A stretch of DNA of 64,000 nucleotides from Craspedostauros australis (taxonomy: Eukaryota > Bacillariophyta > Bacillariophyceae > Mastogloiales > Achnanthaceae), in contig JAMXDE010000062.1 of the NCBI GenBank assembly GCA_026770025.1, positions 62,001 through 126,000 on the forward strand, written 5' to 3'. A program made the translations under genes and the position numbers. Each line of letters opens with the position of its first letter. The stretch's first letter is position 1. The notes beneath the pieces were generated by a model, which saw only the letters and a list, made by a program, of their open reading frames with translations, had not been told where the DNA came from and ran no database searches. This document shows positions 45,717 to 57,000 of this stretch, one piece after another.

Positions 45717-47448
45717 CAGGCTGCGATGGTATCCAACAGTGTGGGTGGTGATGTTGTGACAGCTTCGGTGTTGCGTTGATTCCTCACGTTGTGGACGATT
45801 GGGCTCTGTTGTGTGCTTCCTCCCTTGTGTGTGTTGTGTCAAGTAGCACAGTGTTGTTTGTGGCATCCCTACACGCCCACGTTCACGGCAACAGCAACAC
45901 TTGCGACTACTATGCAGCATAATATTATAGAATACAATGGAGCACAGTGACTCATCCCATGGTATGAAAAGTACACTATACTCTCCACAATATAATAGGA
46001 TGTACATAGTGCTTATCTTAACAATCCGCAAATGATGACAGGACAACCCTGAACGGGGCGATACGAGGAAAATGGTCGTGGAGAGAAATGGCGATGCATG
46101 GAAGGACTCAATGGATTGATGGACACTGATATAGTTGGGACACACTAGCCCGACCACCGTGTTAGAGACGCAAGTCCGAGTAAGTGGATCCTTATGTGAA
46201 CAAAGTTGATTTGCTTGCTTAACACCAGGACTCACTGACATGTACAAAACGTGCAACAAGGACACAGTGGATAACCAAGCAAGACGGGGTGCAAAATCAG
46301 ACACTCGCTATGCTGTCGTGACGATCTGATCTTGCATCCTGTCCATCACCATCTGCTCTGACGCGAGCAGCCCTCCATCTGCAAGTGTATCGCTTCCTTC
46401 TGTCATCTGTTGCTGTAACCAATCAGATTGTAGATCTCAACAAGACCGGAATGGCTCCTCCTTGCTCCGAATCAGAAGATTCGGGTCAGATCTCAAAGAA
46501 AGGATATACAGCAACTGCTTCACAAGGGTAGGTGCTGTCCTTTTTTATTCTGCCAAAGGACAGCTTATCCCATGGTTTTGCATCCTTGACTTTTCTATGG
46601 CTCCTCAAGCTGGACAACCTATCATCATATTCCCACTTTGATAGTAATATTACAACCTATTCAATTACCCCTACAGTTCACATCGATTACTTTATCTACA
46701 GTTTCTTGCTTGAGTCTCAACAGCAAACGGTTCATCGACCGGTTGAGACCAAGCCTTCGCCGGGAACGTGCCCCAAAAGCACGGAACATTCACTGATTTA
46801 GTCTTTTGGGGCAGATTTGTATACGGGACTGATAGTCGTGACTTCAAATCGGGGTGAACGAGGCTGACCAGTTGTGAAATTATGACCCTTACAACCACCT
46901 CCAATGTGACGATGAATTAGCCGAACGCGGGACATCCCCCTCCGCTATCGTTCTGATACATGCAAACAGATTTTATCAAAGGCCATGCCAACTGCTCAGG
47001 TGACGAACAAACCTGGATATCCCCATCGCCATCACTTAGCCTTGCGCGTCCTCTTGTGTTCGGGTCATTGCACACGAAGAGCCATTTCCCCTCCCCGACT
47101 TTCCCGCTTTCGCTGGAACATCTCCAAGTCGTTTTCTGAGGATCGTGGGCCGAACGAAAACCACAAGAACAAGATCAACGCGATCTTGGTGCCGGGCTTC
47201 ACCCACTCACAAAGTGCGTGCATCACGCCACCGCAAACAAAAAGCAGGTGAAGTTGTAAGTGAAGGCTGAGAGCCAAAGGCAGAAGGGACAAACGCGCAA
47301 CAAGGATCACAAAACCACGACGATCACTTTCAGTACCAGTATCAGCAGCCAGCAGCAACCAGTACGATTGTCACAGCGAGCACAAACGCACTCTGCGATA
47401 CACAAGCACACTCCTCTCCGATCTGAACTCCGCAAACGCAACACCAAG
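45717..47448. other. Intergenic stretch, no gene seen
   Basis: Follows the right target duplication of element A. The open frame at 45498-46304 (minus) runs through the transposon end and is not protein-like. The right part must contain the promoter and leader of the giant secreted protein; 47260-47448 is open in its frame but lacks an ATG. Confidence 0.5.
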
Positions 47449-50400
47449 ATGCCCATCATCTCCAAGGTCGCCATCTCGACGGTGCTCGGCGCCGCCTCAG
47501 TGCTGACGACAGCCAAGGCGCAGCAAGTCCAGCCGGAGCAGCGCAAACACCATGCCCACCAGCAGAAGCGCAAGGATGAGAACGACAACGAGGAAGCGAC
47601 GGAGGCAGCATTCGCCGAATCCATCGTTTTCGGCGGCCTCGGCTACGGCTCGGCATCGAAGGGTTCCAAGCGCGACGAGGCTGCCAAGAGCAACGGGAGC
47701 GACGGAAGCGACGGCACCCAAGCCAAGCAGGCGTGGGACGCCTTTGCGCAAGACAGCAAGGATTCTGCGTCCCAACTCCCCGTCGCCAGCAGGATCCAGG
47801 TGACCCAGTTCGGAGCCGTTCCGTCCGCTTCTCACGGTGCTGCTGTCGCCACAACCAGCGATGTCGGCAACCTGAGAGGTCACGGCGGCATCAACATCTT
47901 GGATGATGCCCCCAACATCGACAAGCAGCTGCACGACCACGCTCCCATGCTCAACAGCAAGGTCTGGTTCTCGGGGCATCAGGTGGACGGAATCCCCATG
48001 GCCAACCAGATGCACCGCCAGCAGAGGCGCAACATCCACCTGCCCCCGAGTCCGACCACGCCAACAGGACCCACCAGCCCCAGCCCCCCAACAGGAGCTA
48101 CTGTCGACGCGACAGGAAAGGCAAGTAAGACCGGAAACCTCACATTCCTTCCAGTCAAGGGTCCCAAGGGTACCACGCCCGGCACGGGGCCTACCACACT
48201 ACCTCCAGGCACCTGCTTCGAAGAAGTCAGGACCCGCTTCCAGCTTACCCCAAGCGGCAAGGCCATCAAGGGAGGCGCTATTGAGACTTACATCAAAATT
48301 ATCTGCACCCCCGACGGCGAGGGCGGTGGGTTCTCGGAGGCCCCGAGCGAAACACCAACCGCAGATCCCGGCGCAGTGGTCTTTCCCTCCTCGGAGCCTT
48401 CGTTCGTCCCAACCGACAGCGCGAAACCGTCCCAGGCACCATCGGGAGTCCCGACACGCACAACCGCGCCCTCCAGTCTCCCGTCCCAGGCCCCAACGAA
48501 GTCCGCTGCGCCCTCTACCACTCCGTCCCAGTCTCCAACGAAGTCCGCCGCACCATCCGCCACCCCGTCCCAGTCTCCAACGAAGTCCCCTGCGCCGTCC
48601 ACCACACCTTCTCAGTCTCCATCGAAGTCCGCTGCGCCATCCGTCACTCCATCTCAGTCTCCAACGAAGTCCGCCGCGCCCTCCACCACCCCGTCCCAGA
48701 CTCCAACGAAGTCCCCTGCGCCCTCCACCACGCCTTCTCAGTCTCCAACGAAGTCCGCTGCGCCGTCTACCACTCCGTCCCAGTCTCCAACGAAGTCCCC
48801 TGCGCCCTCCACCACGCCTTCTCAGACTCCAACGAAGTCCGCTGCGCCGTCCACCACTCCGTCCCAGTCTCCAACTGACTCCAGCGCACCCTCCGATCTG
48901 CCATCTCAAACCCCGACCAACTCCAGTGCACCCTCCGATCTGCCATCTCAAGCTCCAACGGATTCCAGCGCACCATCAGATCTGCCCTCTCAGACCCCCA
49001 CTGAGTCCGTGGCTCCCTCTGATATGCCGTCCCAGGCACCAACGGAGTCCGTTGCACCATCGGATCTACCCTCGCAAACTCCCACAGAATCCGTGGCTCC
49101 CTCAGACATGCCGTCGCAGACTCCGACTGAGTCCATTGCGCCGTCTGATCTGCCATCCCAAGCACCGACAGAGTCCGTGGCGCCGTCCGATATGCCGTCC
49201 CAAACTCCGACAGAGTCCGTGGCTCCCTCCGATCTGCCATCTCAAGCTCCAACGGAGTCCAGTGCACCATCGGACTTGCCCTCGCAGACTCCCACTGAGT
49301 CTGTAGCACCGTCTGATATGCCGTCCCAGGCACCAACGGAGTCCGTTGCACCTTCGGATTTGCCATCCCAGACCCCGACGGAGTCTGTGGCGCCATCAGA
49401 TATGCCGTCGCAGACTCCGACTGAGTCTGTCGCGCCGTCTGATCTGCCATCCCAGGCGCCGACAGAGTCCATCGCGCCGTCCGACATGCCGTCCCAGACT
49501 CCCACCGAGTCCGTGGCACCATCAGACATGCCGTCGCAAGCACCAACTGAGTCCAGTGCACCATCAGATCTGCCCTCTCAGACCCCCACCGAGTCCGTGG
49601 CTCCCTCAGATATGCCGTCCCAGGCACCAACGGAGTCCAGCGCACCTTCGGATTTGCCATCCCAGACCCCGACGGAGTCTGTGGCGCCATCAGACATGCC
49701 GTCGCAGATGCCGACTAAATCAGTGGCGCCATCGGATCTGCCATCCCAGGCACCGACAGAGTCCAGCGCGCCGTCCGACATGCCGTCCCAAACTCCCACC
49801 GAGTCCGTGGAGCCATCAGACATGCCGTCCCAAACACCAACGGAATCCATCATGCCTTCTGATCTGCCCTCGCAGACTCCCACTGAGTCCGTGGCTCCCT
49901 CTGATATGCCGTCCCAGGCACCAACGGAGTCCGTTGCACCATCGGATCTACCCTCGCAATCTCCCACCGAATCCGTGGCTCCCTCAGACATGCCGTCGCA
50001 GACTCCGACTGAGTCTGTCGCGCCGTCGGATCTGCCGTCACAAGCACCGACAGAGTCTGTGGCGCCGTCCGATATGCCGTCCCAAACTCCGACAGAGTCC
50101 GTGGCTCCCTCCGATCTGCCATCTCAAGCTCCAACGGAGTCCAGTGCACCATCAGACTTGCCCTCGCAGACTCCCACTGAGTCTGTAGCACCGTCTGATA
50201 TGCCGTCCCAGGCACCGACAGAGTCTGTGGCGCCATCCGACATGCCGTCCCAGACTCCCACCGAGTCCGTGGCTCCCTCAGACATGCCGTCGCAGACGCC
50301 GACTGAATCAGTGGCGCCGTCTGATCTGCCATCTCAGGCACCGACAGAGTCCAGCGCGCCGTCCGACATGCCGTCCCAAACTCCCACCGAGTCCGTGGCG

Positions 50401-53400
50401 CCATCAGACATGCCGTCGCAAGCACCAACGGAATCCATCATGCCTTCTGATCTGCCCTCACAGACACCAACCGAATCCGTGGCGCCGTCTGATATTCCGT
50501 CCCAGGCACCAACGGAGTCCGTTGTACCGTCGGATCTACCCTCGCAAACTCCCACCGAATCCGTGGCTCCCTCAGACATGCCGTCGCAGACGCCGACTGA
50601 ATCAGTGGCGCCGTCTGATCTGCCATCCCAGGCACCGACAGAGTCCAGCGCGCCGTCCGACATGCCGTCCCAAACTCCCACCGAGTCTGTGGCGCCATCA
50701 GACATGCCGTCCCAAGCACCAACGGAATCCATCATGCCTTCTGATCTGCCCTCGCAGACTCCCACTGAGTCCGTGGCTCCCTCTGATATTCCGTCCCAGG
50801 CACCAACGGAGTCCGTTGCACCATCGGATCTGCCGTCACAAGCACCGACAGAGTCTGGCGCACCTTCGGACCTGCCATCCCAGGCACCGACGGAGTCCGT
50901 GGCACCTTCCGACATGCCGTCGCAAGCACCAACCGAGTCAGTGGCACCTTCGGATCTGCCCTCCCAGACTCCCACCGAGTCCGTGGCACCTTCCGACATG
51001 CCGTCGCAAGCACCAACGGAGTCTGTCGCACCTTCGGATCTGCCCTCACAGGCACCGACAGAGTCCGTGGCGCCATCGGATCTACCGTCGCAGGCACCAA
51101 CGGAGTCCGTCGCACCATCGGATCTGCCATCACAGAGCCCCACAGAGTCTGTGGCACCATCAGACATGCCATCTCAGGCTCCGACTGAGTCTGTCGCGCC
51201 TTCGGATCTGCCGTCTCAAGCACCAACCGAGTCCGTGGCACCCTCTGATCTGCCCTCACAGACCCCGACAGAGTCCAGTGCGCCTTCGGATCTGCCGTCC
51301 CAGGCACCAACTGAATCAGTGGCACCATCGGACTTGCCGTCCCAAGCACCAACAGAGTCGGTGGCGCCATCGGATCTACCATCGCAGGCACCAACGGAGT
51401 CCGTCGCACCATCGGGTCTGCCCTCCCAAACACTAACGGAGTCCGTAGCACCATCAGACTTGCCCTCCCAAACACCAACAGAGTCGGTGGCGCCATCAGA
51501 CTTGCCCTCCCAGGCACCAACAGAGTCCAGCGCACCCTCTGATCTGCCATCACAAGCACCAACAGAGTCCGTGGCTCCATCGGACTTGCCATCACAAGCA
51601 CCAACAGAGTCCAGTGCGCCATCGGATCTGCCATCTCAGGCACCAACCGATTCTGTTGCACCATCAGACATGCCCTCTCAAGCACCAACACAGTCCAGCG
51701 CGCCGAGTGAATCCAGCGCGCCGTCGTCCACCCCGACAGGATCAGCGCCTCCGAGCGACTCCAGCGCGCCTTCCGATCTGCCATCGCAGGCGCCGACTGA
51801 TTCCGTGGCGCCTTCAGACATGCCGTCACAGACACCAACGGAGTCCAGTGCACCGTCTGATCTGCCCTCCCAGGCACCGAGTGATTCCAACGCACCATCA
51901 GATCTGCCTTCCCAAGCGCCAACTGAGTCCAGTGCACCCTCTGATCTGCCATCACAAGCACCAACAGAGTCCAGTGCACCGTCTGATCTGCCATCACAGG
52001 CACCAACAGATTCTGTGGTGCCATCAGACTTGCCGTCACAGTCACCAACAGAGTCTAGTGCACCCTCTGATCTGCCATCCCAAGCACCAACAGAATCGGT
52101 GGCTCCATCGGACCTACCATCCCAAGCGCCAACAGAGTCCAGCGCACCATCAGATTCGCCATCTCAGGCGCCGACTGATTCCGTGGCACCGTCCGATATG
52201 CCTTCGCAGGCACCAACAGAGTCCAGTGCGCCGTCGGATATGCCGTCCCAAGCACCGACAGATTCCGTGGCTCCATCAGACTTGCCATCGCAGGCACCAA
52301 CGGAGTCCAGTGCGCCGTCGGATATGCCGTCCCAAGCACCGACAGAGTCCAGTGCACCTTCGGATCTACCCTCGCAGGCACCGACAGAGTCCAGCGCGCC
52401 GAGCGAGTCTAGCGCGCCGTCTTCCAACCCCACAGCCTCGCAGGCCCCAAGTGACTCCAGCGCGCCGTCTGATATGCCGTCGCAGGCACCGACAGAATCC
52501 ATCGCTCCGTCCGATATGCCATCGCAGACTCCAACCGAGTCCGTCGCACCTTCAGACCTTCCTTCCTTCGCTCCAACACTTTCAGTCTTCCCCTCCGAAG
52601 AACCAACCGCCAGCTGCTTCACGGGCACTGCAGCTGACGCGATCATGTTCTGTCAAGATCGAGGCCTGGACTGCTGTTGCTCTGGCGGAACGGGCTTCTG
52701 CACAATGGTTGCTGAGACAGATGCGTGCAAATGGAGTGGCAGCGACGTGGAGATATGTTCAGGAAGCTGCAACGGCTATGGCGCATGCAACTTTGGTGGA
52801 GCCACGGGCGTCACCATTGGGCCTGTCTCATGCCTCGGCAAATATGCGTGCTATGCGAAAGATGTGTCCCAATTCTCAGTCGGTGAGGGTTCCTGCACTC
52901 TGCCCAATGTGACTGGCGAATATGCCTGCTATTTTGAGTCACCTGCCTCAGATGTGACAGTCGGAGATAATGCCTGTACCGCACCAGAGGCGTGCTTCAC
53001 GTATGGAGCCTCGACGAACAACACCTTCGAGTCGGATTCTTGCACACTTGAAGCTTCTTGTAAAATTGGAAACAGCACCACTGGCAGCAACAACATCTTC
53101 CGCAGCGATTCATGTGTAGGCATCAGGGCATGCTATGTGGAGGGCGACAACAACATCTTCTCGGCGAGATCATGCCAAGCCACGGAGGCTTGCAGAGTGA
53201 ACGGCAACAACACCATCTTCTCCGCCAGATCATGTCAAGCCACGGAGGCTTGCAGAGTGAACGGCAACAACAACAATATGTTGGAAGATGCATGTCGAGG
53301 AAGCAAGGCATGCACCGTGAATGGCGATGACAACAAGATTGGCAATTCTTGCAACGACCGAGATGCCTGTGTGATCTACGGTAGCCTCAACTCCATTGGA

Positions 53401-54225
53401 GATCATGCGTGCGGCTCCAAAAACTCGTGCAACATCGCTGGAGACAAGAACAATGTGCGAAACGGAGCATGCTACACCAACAATGCTTGCACCATCAATG
53501 GAAACTCGAACACGGTCGAGCGGAGTTGCATTGATATAACGTCCTCTGACGGCGATACAACGACATGTACGATCGCAGGAGATTACAACAATCTCTATGA
53601 CGGATCTTGCATTGGAAGCAAAGCTTGTGATATCACCGGAAACTCCAACCGGCTACTCGCAAACTCCTGCAAGGAAACTTCTGCTTGCAATATTGACGGC
53701 AACTCCAACTATATCGACCATGATGCTTGCGGTGCCTTCAATGCCTGTGACATTACCGGCACCAGCAACAAGATCTTCCAATACTCGTGCAACGCACGCC
53801 AAGCCTGCTCCATCCAATCAGCCGCTGCAAACAATGTCATCAAGGCCAATGCTTGCACCCACACACAAGCTTGCATCATCACTGCCGGCAGCAATTATAT
53901 CAACAGCGGATCCTGTGGCGGGGGGTCGAATTCCTGCTCTCTTTCAGGCGACAGTAGCATCGGAGCGCAAAGCTGCTTGGGTGAGAATGCCTGTCGAGCC
54001 AAGGACGCAGGCAACACGATCGGCTCAAGGTCGTGTCTTGGCAGATATGCGTGCTTCGCAGATGACGTCGGAAACGACTCGTGTATTGGAGACAAGGCGT
54101 GCTACAGCGCGTTTGACGTTGGCAATGGCAGTTGCACTGGCGACAGCGCCTGCGCAAGCAGTTCGGATGGGATCGCGGCTGGTAATGACGTGTGCAACGG
54201 ATTTGAAGCCTGTTACAACATGTAA
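47449..54225 (+). CDS. Giant secreted Pro-Ser repeat protein with C-terminal Cys/Asn solenoid (2,258 aa)
   Basis: Start at ATG 47449 (context CACCAAGATGCC), which gives a clean signal peptide (MPIISKVAISTVLGAASVLTTAKA); the frame is open upstream but has no ATG. Residues about 25-300 are a polar N-terminal region. Residues about 320-1720 are some 95-100 units of 14 residues, consensus PSDxPSQxPTESxA, early units PSxTPSQSPTKSAA. A linker (SVFPSEEPTASC) leads to about 530 residues rich in Cys and Asn: repeats such as NNTIFSARSCQATEACRVNG and GNSNxIxxxAC. These have the spacing of a beta-solenoid held by paired cysteines. No C-terminal anchor. PS-repeat proteins with solenoid or Cys-rich ends are typical diatom secreted, frustule-associated or adhesive proteins. 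Ser/Thr richness suggests heavy glycosylation or phosphorylation. The exact role is unknown. Confidence 0.9.
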   Translation: MPIISKVAISTVLGAASVLTTAKAQQVQPEQRKHHAHQQKRKDENDNEEATEAAFAESIVFGGLGYGSASKGSKRDEAAKSNGSDGSDGTQAKQAWDAFAQDSKDSASQLPVASRIQVTQFGAVPSASHGAAVATTSDVGNLRGHGGINILDDAPNIDKQLHDHAPMLNSKVWFSGHQVDGIPMANQMHRQQRRNIHLPPSPTTPTGPTSPSPPTGATVDATGKASKTGNLTFLPVKGPKGTTPGTGPTTLPPGTCFEEVRTRFQLTPSGKAIKGGAIETYIKIICTPDGEGGGFSEAPSETPTADPGAVVFPSSEPSFVPTDSAKPSQAPSGVPTRTTAPSSLPSQAPTKSAAPSTTPSQSPTKSAAPSATPSQSPTKSPAPSTTPSQSPSKSAAPSVTPSQSPTKSAAPSTTPSQTPTKSPAPSTTPSQSPTKSAAPSTTPSQSPTKSPAPSTTPSQTPTKSAAPSTTPSQSPTDSSAPSDLPSQTPTNSSAPSDLPSQAPTDSSAPSDLPSQTPTESVAPSDMPSQAPTESVAPSDLPSQTPTESVAPSDMPSQTPTESIAPSDLPSQAPTESVAPSDMPSQTPTESVAPSDLPSQAPTESSAPSDLPSQTPTESVAPSDMPSQAPTESVAPSDLPSQTPTESVAPSDMPSQTPTESVAPSDLPSQAPTESIAPSDMPSQTPTESVAPSDMPSQAPTESSAPSDLPSQTPTESVAPSDMPSQAPTESSAPSDLPSQTPTESVAPSDMPSQMPTKSVAPSDLPSQAPTESSAPSDMPSQTPTESVEPSDMPSQTPTESIMPSDLPSQTPTESVAPSDMPSQAPTESVAPSDLPSQSPTESVAPSDMPSQTPTESVAPSDLPSQAPTESVAPSDMPSQTPTESVAPSDLPSQAPTESSAPSDLPSQTPTESVAPSDMPSQAPTESVAPSDMPSQTPTESVAPSDMPSQTPTESVAPSDLPSQAPTESSAPSDMPSQTPTESVAPSDMPSQAPTESIMPSDLPSQTPTESVAPSDIPSQAPTESVVPSDLPSQTPTESVAPSDMPSQTPTESVAPSDLPSQAPTESSAPSDMPSQTPTESVAPSDMPSQAPTESIMPSDLPSQTPTESVAPSDIPSQAPTESVAPSDLPSQAPTESGAPSDLPSQAPTESVAPSDMPSQAPTESVAPSDLPSQTPTESVAPSDMPSQAPTESVAPSDLPSQAPTESVAPSDLPSQAPTESVAPSDLPSQSPTESVAPSDMPSQAPTESVAPSDLPSQAPTESVAPSDLPSQTPTESSAPSDLPSQAPTESVAPSDLPSQAPTESVAPSDLPSQAPTESVAPSGLPSQTLTESVAPSDLPSQTPTESVAPSDLPSQAPTESSAPSDLPSQAPTESVAPSDLPSQAPTESSAPSDLPSQAPTDSVAPSDMPSQAPTQSSAPSESSAPSSTPTGSAPPSDSSAPSDLPSQAPTDSVAPSDMPSQTPTESSAPSDLPSQAPSDSNAPSDLPSQAPTESSAPSDLPSQAPTESSAPSDLPSQAPTDSVVPSDLPSQSPTESSAPSDLPSQAPTESVAPSDLPSQAPTESSAPSDSPSQAPTDSVAPSDMPSQAPTESSAPSDMPSQAPTDSVAPSDLPSQAPTESSAPSDMPSQAPTESSAPSDLPSQAPTESSAPSESSAPSSNPTASQAPSDSSAPSDMPSQAPTESIAPSDMPSQTPTESVAPSDLPSFAPTLSVFPSEEPTASCFTGTAADAIMFCQDRGLDCCCSGGTGFCTMVAETDACKWSGSDVEICSGSCNGYGACNFGGATGVTIGPVSCLGKYACYAKDVSQFSVGEGSCTLPNVTGEYACYFESPASDVTVGDNACTAPEACFTYGASTNNTFESDSCTLEASCKIGNSTTGSNNIFRSDSCVGIRACYVEGDNNIFSARSCQATEACRVNGNNTIFSARSCQATEACRVNGNNNNMLEDACRGSKACTVNGDDNKIGNSCNDRDACVIYGSLNSIGDHACGSKNSCNIAGDKNNVRNGACYTNNACTINGNSNTVERSCIDITSSDGDTTTCTIAGDYNNLYDGSCIGSKACDITGNSNRLLANSCKETSACNIDGNSNYIDHDACGAFNACDITGTSNKIFQYSCNARQACSIQSAAANNVIKANACTHTQACIITAGSNYINSGSCGGGSNSCSLSGDSSIGAQSCLGENACRAKDAGNTIGSRSCLGRYACFADDVGNDSCIGDKACYSAFDVGNGSCTGDSACASSSDGIAAGNDVCNGFEACYNM
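48400..52610. repeat. 42-bp coding minisatellite of about 100 units
   Basis: The period is 42 bases (14 codons). Longer higher-order repeats are obvious: blocks such as PSDMPSQTPTESVAPSDLPSQAPTESS recur in runs. Two interruptions with a different module (SESSAPSS-P/N-P-T) occur near 51700 and 52400, each preceded by APTQSSA or APTESSA. Long antisense frames arise only from the repeat. Confidence 0.93.
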
Positions 54226-54408
54226 TCAAAGATATCTATGGCTCGTATTAATATCTCTAATGAGGGTTTTCATGTCTGTGGAGATGTTAGAACAAAATCA
54301 AAGATGGGATTCCGCACCGAAACATGGAGTGATCAGATTGTTGTTGTTGGTGAGGAGATTGTTTGGTTTTTGAATTGTGACCCAGTTGAGTGACAGAACC
54401 TGCAGTCA

Positions 54409-57000
54409 TGTTGGCAAGTTCCGCGGACGGATACCTTGCGATCATGGATGACAGTGTTGGTTGATAGTCGTTCTGTTTGCTATTTCGTTATGTTGAGCAC
54501 TCCAATCCTCTCGGTGTCTCCGTTCTCTTGCCCGATGCTCTCAGCATGTCTCTCTATTTCGTAGATTCGGTCTCCGACTATGAGTCGGTACGCGAGATGC
54601 TCTCTCGCTGCTCTTCGTATTCTCTCCATATCGTGTGCTTGTGCTACACGATACTCCGTGTTCGATGTTAGGAATTGAGGGTACGACTTTGTCGGAATAC
54701 CCGTGATTGCCGCACCTCCCAACATTATTCGTCACAGCTTTGAATATTATTCGTCACATGTTCGGAGACTATTTGTCACACCTTTGTATACCATATCATT
54801 ATGACTATGACTAAGGATACGGACGTGATTGGCACCTGTACTACCGTGAGGAGGGTAGTCTGTCCTCTGGTAACATAAGGACAACACCCATGGCAGATCA
54901 GGAGGTCCCAATACCAAACCAACCATTGTCGAGATGTGTGACATCAGTAATTCCCGATTGTACGGGACTAAACCAGAATAGAGTACAGAAACAACAAATT
55001 CCCCCTCACCGTCAACGTGGCAAGCGCATGATCGATCACTCCTGAGCGTTACAGGAGCACGTTACTTTTGGGACTACGGGGAATTTCGACAAACCATGGC
55101 AACCATGCAGACAACGACGTCGATCAGAACAGCCGGCCGATGGGCAAGTGACGCACCCCCTTCAGAGGACAGGACGCGCCCCTCCTGCGGACAAGAACGT
55201 CCACAGGTTTGGAACATCACCAAGGCTGACATCGATCGTGGGACGATGGCGTCATGAGACTAACAACGAGAGCAGATGATAGGCAAGCGCTCAGGACTGC
55301 AGATTCCTACCATGCAAGCGTAGACGGCTACGAACATGCAGAGGCAAGCAACAATGATGCCGAGACAAGGAAGCAAGAACAGAGCATGATGAATGGAGAG
55401 AGAAGCACCTAAGAGACAACAGGATGCCCCATGTCGCCACCGCGACAGATGCCTACCATGAAAAATGAAATCGGAAGAGAAAGTGAGATTGTGCTCACAG
55501 TTCTAAAACGGTACAGTTTCTAACAGCGGATTAGATTACAGTACTAACAATAACCCCGGATTTCCAACAGTTTGATGCGTACTCTGCATTTGACACTCTG
55601 TTTGTTCACTACTGGTTCCTACTCCATGAGTACTTACCACTTGAACTCCTCTTCATGTACCCATGATCTCGATGCCCTTTGGTCATCGAATCTTCGCCTT
55701 CTGCTTCTGACATGGAGAAAGATGTTAATAGAGCCCAAATGGATGGCTGTTGTCTTGTTGGCTGGTGTTTGCAGTAGGGCAGAGGCTTGATTGGCAAGCA
55801 GTGCGAACATGAGTCTTCTAGATCACAAGTAGTCAATTGAGAATACTGATGATGGGTGAAGAAATGTGTGGATTATGAGAATAGTGCTTTGGTTCTTCCC
55901 TGCGGGGAGGATCTCCTGTGGTGTCCTGGGTGACTGTGTGTACGGGTCGTGTAGCCCGAGCACCATGGGTTGAGATCCCTTGGTTGAGTTCTGCGAGAGA
56001 CAAAAGGTGTTGATGTGCGTTGCTGAGGCGCCGTTCCCATGTGTCGGCATTTCAGCGAGGATGGGTTTCGGTGACCTGGTTATCGGAACCCTTCTGGTTC
56101 CTTGACACGGGTCCCAAAGATCTACTTCAATGCTCTGGATCGGTCCCCAAACGTGGGTGCGGGTGAGGCGTGTATTCGATCGACTGGACTGCAGATGAGT
56201 CGGGCGGTTCGTAGTGTCCCTCTCTAAGATAGTTACTAGTTTAGCTCTATTAGATGTCGACGTGGTGACACGATGACATCCTGTCGACGTCAGTAGGTGC
56301 CCTTCTGCTCTCCAGATGTCATGTTCCATTGATGATGCAGTGGTCTGGCAGATGATATCGTCATCTGAGGTTTAGTTGGGAGGTACATCGAGCTTCGCTC
56401 GATACCATACGTTTCCGTTGATGGATGGACGAACGATATTCCTGATTCTCTCAGAAATCGTCGATTGCAAATTTCCTCCAGAAATTCTGCTCATTTTCGT
56501 GTGTTCCATTTCCACTGTAATTCTGACAAATCACAGCATACTATTGACACGAATGTAGTTTTACCGTACACATATGTATAAGAGAATAACAGGTGAACGA
56601 TGCACATATACACGTACATCTTGGCATACACACGCATGTACATCTCGACATACACGAAGAGGAGTTCAAGTGGTAAGTACTCATGGAGTAGGAACCAGTA
56701 GTGAACGAACGGAGTGTCGAGTGCGGAGTACGCATCGAACACGGAGTGTCGTGAAGCATGAACACGCAACATTGAGAAGAGAGAGAGAGAGAGTACGAAT
56801 AGCAGCGAGAGAGCATCTCGCGTACCGACTCATAGTCAGAGACCCAATCTACGAAACAGACAAACGCGCCAAGAGCATCGGGCAAGAGGACGGACACCGA
56901 GAGGATCGGAGTACCAACGTAATGAAATAGCAAACAGAACGACTATCAACCAACACTATCTTCCATGATCGTACGCATCCGTGTGCGGAACTTGCCAACA
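54409..57000. mobile_element. Cluster of LTR-retroelement fossils
   Basis: A mosaic of at least three retroelement pieces. An LTR in plus orientation begins TGTTGGCAAG at 54409 and is related to 23909-24332. It is split by a separate LTR-like insertion of about 905 bp (54666-55570; TGTTAGGAATTG...TTTCCAACAG) flanked by TTCGA/TTTGA, a likely 5-bp target duplication. At about 55.85-56.56 kb is an internal and leader fragment (TGGTGACACGATGAC near 56260) whose right part matches 23531-23908 in inverse. An LTR in minus orientation ends at 57000. All are broken; no open polyprotein of size remains. Confidence 0.6.

Noticed and set aside
45498-46304. Minus-strand frame of 268 codons
   Set aside because: Runs through the terminal repeat of element A and has no protein-like region.
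48199-52646. Several long minus-strand frames and +2 plus-strand frames over the Pro-Ser array
   Set aside because: All follow the 42-bp period; only the plus frame starting at 47449 has a signal peptide and a non-repeat C-terminal domain.
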